A stretch of DNA of 64,000 bases from NCBI GenBank assembly GCA_958496175.1, contig OY292280.1:12586001-12650000 (forward strand). Direction: 5' to 3'. Source of the DNA: Sisyra terminalis. Taxonomy: Eukaryota; Arthropoda; Insecta; Neuroptera; Sisyridae. The translations under genes were made by a program, and so were the position numbers. Below the pieces are notes generated by a model. That model saw only the letters and a list, made by a program, of their open reading frames with translations, did not search any database and was not told the origin of the DNA. Shown here piece after piece: positions 1-9,996 of the stretch (the first letter of the stretch is position 1; each line of letters begins with the position of its first letter).

Positions 1-178
1 GTATCTGGGCAATACGTCACGAATATTTTTGTTTGAACTTCTGTTCAAATTTATGTTTATGGTATGATTTTTATATATTATTATATAAAATTATACTACA
101 TAAAATGGACCGCAATATATCCTATATATTGTATACACAGTATAACTGTTCACAGTCAGCGAAAAAAATCTTATTTTG
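1..178 (-). mobile_element. Penelope-like foldback element, half cut by window edge
   Basis: Starts inside the arm (GTATCTGGGCAATACGTCAC) and runs to the terminal extension ending TCTTATTTTG. It matches the right half of the copy at 31304-31722, including sequence beyond the element. Confidence 0.75.
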
Positions 179-362
179 AACAAAATATTTTATTTAAACT
201 TCATACTGTCATAAACATACACATTTGAGAAAGAATTTCAGAAATTTTCGTATAAAAATATTTAAAACTCCGCCATTGCGAAATAATTTTCGGTGGTCCT
301 TCGGGAAAAATGTGTATCCACATTGACAACAAAACTCATGGTGGGATCATCCGTGGAAAAAA
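179..362. repeat. Dispersed repeat shared with 31723-31915
   Basis: Both loci read TTTTATTTAAACTTC, CATAAACATACACATTTGAG, CTCCGCCATTGCG and CTTCGGGAAAAATGTGTATC in the same order, directly beside a Penelope-like element in the same orientation. Confidence 0.75.
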
Positions 363-394
363 GTAAAAAAATACGCATTTCATGGAATCGCTTT

Positions 395-1190
395 TACCGA
401 AGATGGTTTTTTCTCAGAATTAAACGCTCTACAAAAGTGCCCATTGCGACAAAGTCGTAACTCACACCGGTGAGGTAGTACAGGCCACTGAACCTGATTT
501 TTCCATAAAATTCGCGTTCTTTTTGCATTTATCTCGTAAATAACAAGAGTTACGGAAAAATTATAAATAAAAAACTTGTAGAGAATTTAATTTTCTACAA
601 AAAAGGTCCTATAGACCACATCGCTAAGATCAATATTAAACGAGATATTAAGCCTTGAATTGATTTTTTTGTGAAATTTTTGCCGATCATTGATTTCAAG
701 TTTAAATCAATATCTCGTTAATCTCGGCTTAATATCTCGTTTAATATTGATCTTAGCGATTTGGTCTACAGGACCTTTTTTGTAGGAAATCAAATTCTCT
801 ACAAGTTTTTTATTTATAATTTTTCCGTAGCTCTTGTTATTTACGAGATAAATGCAAAAAAAAAACGCGAATTTTATGGAAAAATCTGGTTCAGTGGCCC
901 GTACTACCTCACCGGTGTGAGTTACGACTTTATCGCAATGGGCACTTTTGTAGAGCGTTTAATTCTGAGAAAAAACCATCTTCAGTAAAAGCGATCCCAT
1001 GAAATGCCACTGAGATATAGATATTTAAAAATAAAAAATCAGAGTTTCCGTGTATTTTCAATGGGAAATCTTTACACGTCTTGGTCGAGGACTTAAAATT
1101 AATATTAAGGGCTCAAACTTTCAGAGGATTTTTTTTTTGGTATATCCAACAAAATTTCACGATGGGACCAAAAAAAAAAAAGTAAAAAAA
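395..1190. repeat. Truncated long palindrome of the GGGTGATT family
   Basis: Arms around 395-690 and 720-1000 are reverse complements (TACCGAAGATGGTTTTTTCT against AGAAAAAACCATCTTCAGTA; both carry CTCACACCGGTGAGGTAGTA). The right arm continues to a terminus-like AATCATCCTA near 1190. The left arm is cut off at the GCATTTCATGG motif. Apparent open frames here are shadows of the hairpin. Confidence 0.7.
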
Positions 1191-2507
1191 AAATCATCCT
1201 AGTCATTACAGTAAAGAAATATATCAAGTACATATAGAAATTGCCACCCGATTCTCTATTTACAGCAAAAAATTGATATCAACAATGATTTGTGCCTATT
1301 TAAAAAGCAATAACTCTTCCACGTAACTTTAGTACTGGAAAAAAAAATATTCTCCATAGTCAATGTCCAATTGGGTTCGAAGTCGAACGTTGAATGTAAT
1401 CGATTATCGCGATTTCTATTTCAAATACTATTAAGAAATACGGTCATAAATTCTGCATTATATCTACATTATTTATGCTCTTTGCATTATAACTAATAAT
1501 GTAAATTTAATATATCTGCGAAGAAATTTTTTTTTCCATCTTCTGTAAAAGCCAATAAAAACTATCCTCTCTGGTTTTTCACATCATTTTTTTTTACTCA
1601 TAACCTCGACTCATTTCCATTAATGTTGATTGAAACATTAGATAAATCTTTCAAGAATTTTTTTTTTGCAACAATTACTTATTGAATTATACCTACTAAC
1701 AAAAGTTTCCCTAAATAAAAACAATGGGCAGGTTGGACATTCGAAAAGGGGATAGGGGGTAGGAGAGTTTAGGGACCGGAGGGTCAAAATACTCTAACGT
1801 AAATAGTGTTCATTTGCCATTGTTGCGGTTGGGAATAATAAAGAATTCATAACTGCGTACACTAATATTAAATAATTTTAATGACTATTGTTAAAATATT
1901 TGTTCAAGAATTTTATCAGCATATTTTTTTTAATGACGAAACATATACAATTGCACCTTGAACTAAAAATAAATGTCGAGCAAAAAGAAAAATCAATAAA
2001 ACCCAAAAAGCAGCGATAAAATATATAATAGTGGTGTGGCGAATGGAAAATTGAGCCGCGTACCACCCCGCGGGGGGTTTCAATGCCACGTGGGGACAAT
2101 CACCATAATTGCCGACAAAAGTACGAATTCACATCACTAATTTCAAAATCAATATGTATATTAAAAAAAAATTAAAGAAAACTATAAATTAACAAAAGCG
2201 CATCTCGCATTTTTCATCCACATTCGCGCCATATTACCGGTTTCAATTTCAACTTGATAGCTTTGCATTTTTGTGATAAAAAATTATTTCATCATCATTT
2301 CTTTGATATACTCAACGTAATAAACTTATAATATTTTCAATAGTTTAAACAAATGAACGTTAAATATTTTTTTTTAACTTTTTTAAAAAAAATTTCAACA
2401 ATAGATAGGCAAACTAATGAGGGATTGAAATGCTGATATGCGTGTAACAAAATAACAGAAAAGGACAAAGACAAACATGGCCGATGATCAGACATGCTAC
2501 GAAACAC
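1191..2507. other. No gene seen
   Basis: A/T-rich non-coding sequence. There is a short G/C-rich patch at 2050-2100 (CACCCCGCGGGG) but no supported feature. Confidence 0.5.
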
Positions 2508-2662
2508 CAAAGTTTATAAATTACACAAGTTGCCCCATTAGAAAAATAAAAATGACGTCATACGAAGAATTTTGAAATTTGAATCAGTCTGAAAATATAT
2601 ACGAATTTCTTCTGGATACGTCACGTGGCGCATGAGGCCACCTGTGTATTTTATAAACCTTG
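2508..2662 (+). mobile_element. 155-bp MITE with CAAGGTTTATAA-type ends, copy 1
   Basis: Begins CAAAGTTTATAAATTACAC and ends TTTATAAACCTTG. The interior (ATGACGTCATACGAAGAATT, TTCTTCTGGATACGTCACG) is shared with 24000-24154, which has exactly the same length. Flanks show GAAACAC on the left and AAAACAC two bases past the right end, a possible imperfect target duplication. Confidence 0.7.
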
Positions 2663-3019
2663 ATAAAACACTACGTATCATCAAAATCAGATTTTTTCGC
2701 TGATTTTGAACAGTTATACTGTGTATAAAATATGAAATTGAGTACTAATACTGTTGCTTTTTTTCATTAGGGACCCAAAAAAGCTCTAAAAAGTTATTGT
2801 AACTCATTTCAAAGACAATAATTTCAAACTTTAGTGGATGAAGTTTCTGAGATTCCAATTTCTTGAAAGAGTTACATCTTCCTTTTTTCTTGAGTTTTTA
2901 TAGTTTTCCTCCTACATTGGTGACCCCTACGGGTACCATGGTGACCTCGAATGGTTTTATATTCAATCGCTGGTCTTCTAAAATGTAAAAATATTGAAGA
3001 TTTTTAACTTTCTACTTAA

Positions 3020-3895
3020 ATCATTACAATTTCCAAACATTTATATAGTCTCACTTAACTTTGATACAAAAATTTGGTCTTGTTCTCAAAAAAATTGGGA
3101 ACTTCTGTTCTACAACATCCAACATGAGTCCTTTCCCTCTAATATCAAAATTCTTTTTGCTTGTACGGAAAAATACAAAATTTGCCAATTATCTGAAGAA
3201 ATTCATTTTTTTTAAATTAGGACAGAAGAAGATTTGACCTTTTAAGTTGAATTTAGGAATTGTAAGACAAAACTGAACATTTTATATTTATATAGTTTAA
3301 GTTGAATTTTGCATGAAGCTTTCCCAATATGCGTATTGCAGCAAACGACATCTATATTTTGAATTCTGTTAGTGGTGATCTGTTTTGTCCGTTTCTTCCC
3401 CTACCATAGGTAACAACTATTGCATATTGTGGTCAACACTATGGTTCCCTCAAACTGTTTTAGATTCCTTCGCTTATCTATGATTTTTTTACTTTTCCCA
3501 TGTATTATTACAATTTACGAACTTTGATATAGTTCCACTTAACTTTGATACCGCAATTTGGTCTTATGCTCAAAAAAGTTGGGAACTTCTGTTCCACAAC
3601 ATCCAACATCTGTCCTTTTCCTCTAATATCAGATTTCTTCTTGCTTATCAGAAAAATACAAAATTGGTCAATTATCTGAAGAAATTCAAGTTCTTAAGAC
3701 TTGTATAGAGTAAGATTAGTGTTTTATGTTGGATTTAGATTTGTAAGACAAAACAGAACATTTCATATTTGTATGGTTTAAGTAGAATTTTGCATGGAGC
3801 TTTCCCAATATACGTATTGCAGTAAACGACATCTATATTTTGAATTCTGTTATTGGTGATCTGTTTTGTCCGTTTCTTCCCCTGTAACAACTATT
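3020..3895 (+). repeat. Direct duplication, about 485-bp period
   Basis: Two tandem copies: CACTTAACTTTGATAC at about 3051 and 3536, TGGGAACTTCTGTTC in both, and AATTTTGCATG.AGCTTTCCC in both, ending with GTTTTGTCCGTTTCTTCCCC at about 3400 and 3880. Non-coding, origin unknown. Confidence 0.8.
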
Positions 3896-5164
3896 GCCAA
3901 TTTTGATCAAGACACTTCAAATGTTTTCTTTTTTTTTAATGGAAAAAGTACAATATGGAGCGTTTGCATTTACTAGAGCCTGAGGCCATGATATTATTGA
4001 TTGAAACGAAAATATTTAATTAAAAATACCATTCAACTCATAAACATAATTTTCTTTTCGATTACGAAATTTCGCACGTCGTATTCAATTGTTTAATTTT
4101 CCAATTAATACGAAGAAAATTCTCACCTCGAGTAGTATGCCACGAGGCGTACAAGAAAAACTTTCATTGCAAACAAAACGGAGACGAAAAAAATAACTTT
4201 TTCTAAAACAAACGAACGTCTGTTGACTTCTCCAAGCCGAGTGGCCATATCTGATTGGTCACAATTTGTTTAAACACTTGACAATCGAATTGGTTAAAAC
4301 AACAAGAACAAGTGAACGCTAATCTTGATGCTATATTGTTTGTTTTTTTTTAAATAATTAAGCGGGAAATGAGGCCACTGATTAGACAAACACAGAAATT
4401 CATGACACTTTTTATTATCTAATCAATTTCTAAAAAAAAAATAGCCTCAATTTTAAGAGGTATCGGAAATAAAACAGGAACTTATTATGACCGTGAAAAT
4501 GTACAGGTAAACGACCGGTAATACTTTTTAATTTTAAGGGATCGTTTTATTTACTCAGTTTTATATGTTCTAAGCCGAACCTTAACACAGGGGATTATTT
4601 CCTTGGGGAGATTTCCACCCCTATTATATTTTTAATATACCAAATAAATTTTTGATTATATCATGGCTTTTTTTTTTTGGTTTCAGAAAATGTCGTCCAG
4701 TTCCTAGTAAATCCAGAGGTCAACTTTTTTTTTTCGGGAACAAGGATTCAAGGATTCCACACAGCTTTGGAATGTCGAACTTTGGAGCCATTGCGAAATT
4801 GACTTTTGTCAATGTTTCACTAGGCTTCAGTAACGGAGTTAATACTTGTTAAGTCCTGTAAGGCTTCTATTTATTTTATTAACGTTTGGCCTTATTATTC
4901 TGGAAGGATTCAATAATGGGAAATCAATACAATTTGATAATTTCCCCGCACAATAATGAGTCATTTTTATGCATAAATCGTGTCCAAGAAACCAGGACGT
5001 GACTAAGATTGGAAATATATTTCAACGGAAATTTATGAATCAATGACATTGCAACTTTTTTTTCTTTTAGTTTGCCTCATTTGAATATTTATTATATATT
5101 ATTATTCAATTTCAATTTGCAACCCTTAAAAGGACAAACTTGCCCAAACTCTTTTGATTTGAAC
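3896..5164. other. No gene seen
   Basis: Non-coding, mostly single-copy within the window. Short open frames here lack exon-like composition. Confidence 0.5.
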
Positions 5165-5432
5165 GAAAAAATATTGTCGATCATACCAGTATTACGTTTA
5201 TCCCCCCCTGATCTAGCCTAATTTTCCGTTAGTTTATAATCTAACGCGTTATATTATAAACAGATGAAGTTCACAAGCTTATGCTTGTGATTAAGAAAAG
5301 TGTTTGTTTATGTGTGTAGTTGTAAATCATGAACGTAACAAAAGGTGGCGCTATGATAAGATATCGTAATTAAAGCATGGTTCATCAAGAACCCGAATAT
5401 CAGCGATGTTTTGGGTTCCAACATCGATATTA

Positions 5433-6229
5433 GGGTGATTTTTTTTGAATTTTTTTGGTCCCATCGTGAAATTTTGTTGGAAATACCAAAAAAAAAATTC
5501 TCTGAAAGTTTGAGCCCTTAATATTAATTTTAAATCCTCGACCAAGACGTGTGAAGATTTCCCATTGAAAATACACGGAAACTCTGATTTTTTATTTTTA
5601 AATTTCTATATCTCAGCGGCATTTCATGGGATCGCTTTTACCGAAGATGGTTTTTTCTCAGGATTAAACGCTCTACAAAAGTGCCCATTGCGACAAAGTC
5701 GTAACTCACACCGGTGAGGTAGTACGGGCCACTGAACCTGATTTTTCCATAAAATTCGCGCTTTTTTTTTGCATTTATCTCGTAAATAACAAGAGCTACG
5801 GAAAAATTATAAATGAAAAACTTGTAGAGAATTTGATTTCCTACAAAAAAGTTCCGGTAGACCAAATTGCAAAGATCAATATTAAACGAGATATTAAGCC
5901 TTGAATTTTATGGAAAAATCAGGTTCAGTGGCCCGTACTACCTCACCGGTGTGAGTTACGACGTTGTCGCAATGGGCACTTTTGTAGAGCGTTTAATTCT
6001 GAGAAAAAATCATCTTCGGTAAAAGCGATCCCATGAAATGCCGCTGAGATATAGAAATTTAAAAATAAAAAATCAGAGTTTCCGTGTATTTTCAATGGGA
6101 AATCTTTACACGTCTTGGTCGAGGACCTAAAATTAATATTATGGGCTCAAACTTTCAGAGAATTTTTTTTTTTTGGTATTTCCAACAAAATTTCACGATG
6201 GGACCAAAAAAAGTCAAAAAAAATCACCC
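5433..6229. mobile_element. Tc1/mariner-type palindromic MITE, TA target
   Basis: GGGTGATTTTTTTT at the left and AAAAAAATCACCC at the right are flanked by TA (5431-5432, 6230-6231). The two halves are long inverted repeats. Outside the TA the flanks read ATCGATAT and ATATCGAT, so the target was itself a perfect palindrome centred on TA. Confidence 0.72.
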
Positions 6230-6372
6230 TAATATCGATGTTGGAACCCAAAACATCGCTGATATTCTGGTTCTTGATGAACCATGCTTTAATTACGATA
6301 TCTTATCATAGCGCCACCTTTTGTTACGTTCATGATCTACAACTACACACATAAACAAACACTTTTCTTAAT

Positions 6373-6590
6373 TTTTTAAATAAGAAAAAAATTCAGGTTT
6401 TTTAAGATCTTTTTGTTTTTATTTAATATTTGTATTATTCAATTAGCTACGTTTCGTTACTAATCGTAACTTCCTCAGGCTTTTATGTATGCAGTTTAAC
6501 TGAAATTTATGTATGATGTAAGATCTTTAATAACCTGAATTTTCTTCTTATTTAAAAAATATAAAAGCTGAGATCTGAATTTTATCATCC
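6373..6590 (-). mobile_element. Second Penelope-like foldback family, 218 bp
   Basis: Flanked by 12-bp duplications ACTTTTCTTAAT (6361-6372) and ACTTTTCTCAAT (6591-6602, one mismatch). The uninterrupted target is preserved in the opposite palindrome arm near 5293. Inverted ends TTTAAATAAGAAAAAAATTC and GAATTTTCTTCTTATTTAAA enclose a core. About 30 nt (6560-6590) lie outside the right inverted repeat, a one-sided extension. On the minus strand the core holds CCTGAGGAAGTTACG then ATTAGTAACGAAACG (6451-6479), a hairpin with hammerhead-like flanks. Confidence 0.7.
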
Positions 6591-6680
6591 ACTTTTCTCA
6601 ATCACAGCAAAAGCTTGTGAACTCCATCAGTTTATAATATAACGCGTTAGATTATAAACTAACGGAAAATTAGGCTAGAT

Positions 6681-6983
6681 CAGGGGTGGACAAACTTAAT
6701 ACTGGTATAATCGACAATATTTTTTCTTATTTTTACGCGATCGACTTGAAAAAATGAGTTAAATTAAAAATAAATTTAAATTTATAGAGAAAATGAATAG
6801 AAGGAAGTATTAGAAGCACTATTTGGGAATTAGTAATATCCGTTGTAGAATAGATGCGTGTTTAATTTTAAATTCAAGTTTTATTGCCTATTAAATTTTT
6901 AATAAATATTTTCAATTGAAAAATTTAAAATTTAGCTAAAAAAATATTTCAATTGCTTGCGATCGACCGTTTGCCCACCCCTG
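6681..6983 (+). mobile_element. Non-autonomous hAT element, 8-bp target duplication
   Basis: Terminal inverted repeats CAGGGGTGGACAAAC and GTTTGCCCACCCCTG. Flanks GGCTAGAT (6673-6680) and GGGTAGAT (6984-6991) differ by one base. 303 bp with no coding capacity. Confidence 0.78.
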
Positions 6984-7279
6984 GGGTAGATTATAATCTA
7001 ACGATATCAGATTATAAACTGGCGGGGTTTACAATTTTACGTTATCCTATATTGTTATTTATGAAATATGTTATATAAATATATTTACATAAATGGCGGT
7101 GAAAGCCATCGAAAGAAAATCGATACATCGTTCATAAACATCGATGATTCATTGCAATATATTGCATCCCTAGTTAGGGTTCCAAAATAATTGACCATAA
7201 TACAGGAGTGTAATATGAATTTTTCTTATTATGGAAAAAAATTAACTTTTTTCACAAGATGCCATTTTTTGAATTATTT

Positions 7280-7434
7280 ATTGTTGCGTTATAACCACTA
7301 AAGTCTTTAGCGACTCTAGGGTTGATTGAAATCCGTAAATTGAGAAAAATTGTAAATTTGCTCGATACAAGATTTGAACCCAACATCTAGCAGTTTTGGA
7401 ATGATCTCCTTAACCACTCGGCCACCAGTAGGCT
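7280..7434 (-). mobile_element. tRNA-derived SINE, copy 1
   Basis: Minus strand: GCCTACTGGTGGCCGAGTGG gives a tRNA-like head with A box TGGCCGAGTGG, followed by the B-box-like GGGTTCAAATC. After the tRNA-like head comes a conserved body (CTCTAGGGTTGA on plus) and the tail GTTATAACGC. A TGGCCGAGTGG A box is typical of tRNA-Ser/Leu-type genes. The spacing and body mark it as a SINE, not a functional tRNA. Confidence 0.72.
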
Positions 7435-7517
7435 TCCCAAATTTATTTTTAAACATATTTTCAGACTTCCTAGAAATTGGTTTCAAAAATTTATCCTGAT
7501 TAAACATTGAGTGATCC

Positions 7518-7931
7518 AAAATAAGATTTTTTCGATGACTTTTAACAGTTATACTGTGTATACAATATATAGAATATATTGCGGTCAAATTTATGTAGTA
7601 TAATTTAATATAATAATATATAAAAATCATACCATAAACATAAATTTGATCGGAAGTTCAAACAAAAATATTCGTGACGTGTTTGCCCAGATACATATTT
7701 CGATTGCCAAGCAATCTTCCTCAGTGGTCATCAAGTAGTTTGAATACTCCGTAACTACTTTGCGATGATTCACTTGCTTGGCAATCGAAATACGTATCTG
7801 GGCAATACGTTACAAATATTTTTGTTTGAACTTCCGTTCAAATTTCTGTTTATGGTATGATTTTTATATATTATTATATTAAATTATACTACATAAATTG
7901 GACCGCAATATATTCTATATATTGTATACAC
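7518..7931 (+). mobile_element. Penelope-like foldback element, intact, 12-bp TSD
   Basis: Target duplication ATTGAGTGATCC at 7506-7517 and 7932-7943, exact over 12 bp. The element starts with the extension AAAATAAGATTTTTTCGATG, then CAGTTATACTG, then two inverted arms (TGTATACAATATAT ... ATATATTGTATACA). The plus-strand arm contains CGATTGCCAAGCAATCTTCC. Confidence 0.85.
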
Positions 7932-7984
7932 ATTGAGTGATCCTTTTTCACTAATAAGGTATAATTATCGTTTTGGCCCATTCT

Positions 7985-8060
7985 TTAGGCCAGTGTTTCT
8001 CAAACTTTTTCATACCACGGCCTCCTAGATCAGAAAAAAAATCCTAGACTCTTCAACATT
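7985..8060 (+). mobile_element. hAT-like terminus fragment
   Basis: CAGTGTTTCTCAAAC followed by CATACCACGGCC resembles the 5' end of common hAT families. A similar start lies at 49826. No matching far end was found, so it is called a fragment. Confidence 0.4.
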
Positions 8061-8172
8061 TTTGTACATTTTTAATTCGCGAAGGTTTTTCGACGAAATA
8101 TTCAAATTTTTTAAATTTTTTTTTTTTTTAGATCTTCTTTTTCTTCTCTCTTTTCCAAACTTACCATCCAAG

Positions 8173-8409
8173 ATGAAAACGAGTTTCTCCTTATCGTCCC
8201 TTCAAGGATTCACTCCAGGAAACATTCCATCACCCCCTACTCCTCGATTGTGTAACAGTTTAACGAAAAAGCGTAAACAAAGCACCGACTATGATAGTTT
8301 GCGTCGATGTGGTTCCATGTCTCGTTATGAAAACAAGGACGAATTTTGGGCAGCCCTGCAACCAAACTATAACTATATTATGGACAATCAATTGATTGAA
8401 ACTTGCACG
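8173..8409 (+). CDS. Coding exon A, spectrin-repeat protein (Klarsicht/nesprin-like)
   Basis: First recognisable exon of the gene, 79 codons in phase 0. The peptide begins MKTSFSLSSLQGF, continues through a Ser/Pro-rich stretch (GNIPSPPTPRLCNSL), a basic patch (TKKRKQ), YDSLRRCGSMSR, and ends in a helical segment with DEFWAALQPNYNYIMDNQLI. The donor is CACG|GTTTGC; reading past it gives a stop 12 nt later. The left boundary is ambiguous: a long pyrimidine tract ends in CCAAG directly before the ATG, so this may be an internal exon with acceptor at 8171-8172, or the ATG may be an isoform start (CCAAGATG is an acceptable insect context). A longer exon using the AG after the poly-T at 8130-8131 is less likely. 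Klarsicht-family membership is inferred from the joined protein; AKAP6- or nesprin-type proteins are the alternatives. Confidence 0.8.
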
Positions 8410-8467
8410 GTTTGCACTTGTTAAAATACTGTACCTGCGCAGATAATTAATGATTGTTTTGTTTTAG

Positions 8468-8611
8468 GAGGCAAATGGCGAAATTGAGAACAAAGTAGGT
8501 GACATGCGCAGTTTTACGGATTTGGCTACATCCTTCTCGGAACTCTATTCCTGGTTGAATAGACTTCAGGAGATGGCATATGAACGTGATGAAACAAAAG
8601 GATCTTGTACA
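8468..8611 (+). CDS. Coding exon B, start of first spectrin-like repeat
   Basis: Forty-eight codons, phase 0 at both ends, separated from exon A by a 58-bp intron with a TTTTGTTTTAG acceptor. The peptide reads EANGEIENKVGD, then MRSFTDLATSFSELYSWLNR, then LQEMAYERDETKGSCT. The FSELYSWLNRLQEM heptad pattern with a buried Trp is typical of helix A of a spectrin repeat. The donor is TACA|GTACGC. The tiny intron, matching phases and amphipathic pattern make this firm as an exon. Reading past the donor gives only low-complexity residues to a stop at 8707. The next intron is about 6.1 kb and holds a pogo-like element and a Helitron. Confidence 0.88.
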
Positions 8612-8884
8612 GTACGCATTGTTTTTACTTCGATTTTGAAAATTAATGTTAAAAAAATGAATTTTGGCGGGAAAAATATAACGTCTTCCTATAAAAACTC
8701 AATTTGAATCCTATAAAAAAATCTACAGAAAAATCACAAAAGTTCAGTTTAGCTATAAAGAATTAATGAATAATTTAGTGTTTGAAAGTTTATTCAGAAA
8801 ATAATTGAGTCGTTTATTTTGAAAGTGACGTAAGTCCGTTTCTTGAACGACCCATATGACAAATTGTGATTTTTTTACTAAACC

Positions 8885-8985
8885 TATGATTGGTGACTCA
8901 TCATATAGTAGTTACGGAGTGATTCAATACTATTTGATGACCACTAAGGAAGATTGCTTGGCAATCGAAATACGTATCCGTATTG
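8885..8985 (+). mobile_element. Penelope-like family fragment
   Basis: Carries the family core GTTACGGAGTGATTC, GATGACCACTAAGGAAG and TTGGCAATCGAAATACGTAT without outer arms. Confidence 0.65.
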
Positions 8986-8999
8986 TTTTATGCTTTTGT

Positions 9000-9170
9000 T
9001 CAAAGGTTTTAGCTGGATCAGTATAACGAGTTGGTTCCCAAATGAAAAGCTTTATCGAAAGTTATGTTTTACTATCGACTTGGTGTACAAATACAAATTA
9101 TATACATTTCACAACCGAATTTCGGTTGAACTTTGAGATAAGGGCCAAAATGGTCGTTCGTATGACTATG
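9000..9170 (+). repeat. Dispersed repeat, also at 30365-30500 and 32750-32820
   Basis: Shared words are TTAGCTGGATCA.TATA, GAGTTG.TCCCCAAATG.. and CCAAAATGG. The 32.75-kb copy is inverted. Identity unknown. Confidence 0.55.
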
Positions 9171-9996
9171 GCAAAAAGCGACGAAACGTTGTACGAAAGT
9201 CAAATAAAAATCATTAGGAAAAAAAAATTATTATATTTTTAGTCCAAGAACCATATGGAAATAACTAAATAAACTAAATAAACTAATAATTTACAATAAC
9301 CTTTAAACTTTCCTGGTAAATTGTAATCAGACGTGAGTGTTTGAATATAAAGCATAGACCCTGGAAAATTCGGAAAAACGGAGCAGTTTGGAAAAGAAAA
9401 CAAATTTTCAAACATTTTTTTGCTGTAACTTTAACTTTTGTAAGGTTTTATTTTATTTATTTATTTTATTTATAGGAAAAAAGTTTCTACCGAAAATATA
9501 AATTTCAATTTGTACTGTTAAACACCAAAATATTATCAGCTAATTTTTGAGTTATTTTAAATACTGAATAGTGATTTAAAGAATATATTTTTCTGAATCT
9601 ATGATTAACTACGTTTAAAATGAATAATAATTAACTAGAGACAACAATTAAAATAAAATGTCAACAATCGACATAAATTCCGAACTGTTTCGAACAATAA
9701 CAACATGATCAAAAAATTTAACCATGTCGACCGCATTTGAAATTTTATTTGGCGGTTCTATTGTATTTTACTGTATTTTTATACATTTTCACACATTTTA
9801 ACAACACTCATTAGTATATTATATGAATAGCATATATAAAAATTTATTACATATAAAATTTTCTCAAAATTCATACATTTTTCCCAATTTTTCGAAATTT
9901 TCTTTGCTGTAAACTCAAAAGCTCATTCAAAGCTCATCAGCAACGGATTTCAATTTTACAGAAAAACTCTAAAATTTTATGACCTTTTACATAATA
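9171..9996. other. No gene seen
   Basis: A/T-rich intronic sequence with no supported feature. Confidence 0.5.

Larger units (their letters stand above)
5165..6730. repeat. Large nested palindrome (about 1.5 kb)
   Basis: The left arm (5165-5432) and right arm (6230-6730) are reverse complements outside an inner hairpin: TTCATCAAGAACCCGAATAT against ATATTCTGGTTCTTGATGAA, and GATCTAGCCTAATTTTCCG against CGGAAAATTAGGCTAGATC. The right arm is broken by the insertion at 6373-6590. Both arms end in a CAGGGGTGG-type hAT terminus, so the inverted duplication is younger than that hAT insertion. Confidence 0.8.

Noticed and set aside
761..988. 75-codon frame, mirrored at 5638-5865
   Set aside because: Lies in a palindrome arm; the same frame appears because the arms are copies of one hairpin element, with no start context or domain.
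7373..7434. Functional tRNA gene (A and B boxes)
   Set aside because: The sequence is part of a multi-copy unit with a shared non-tRNA body, and a convincing cloverleaf acceptor pairing was not found; called SINE.
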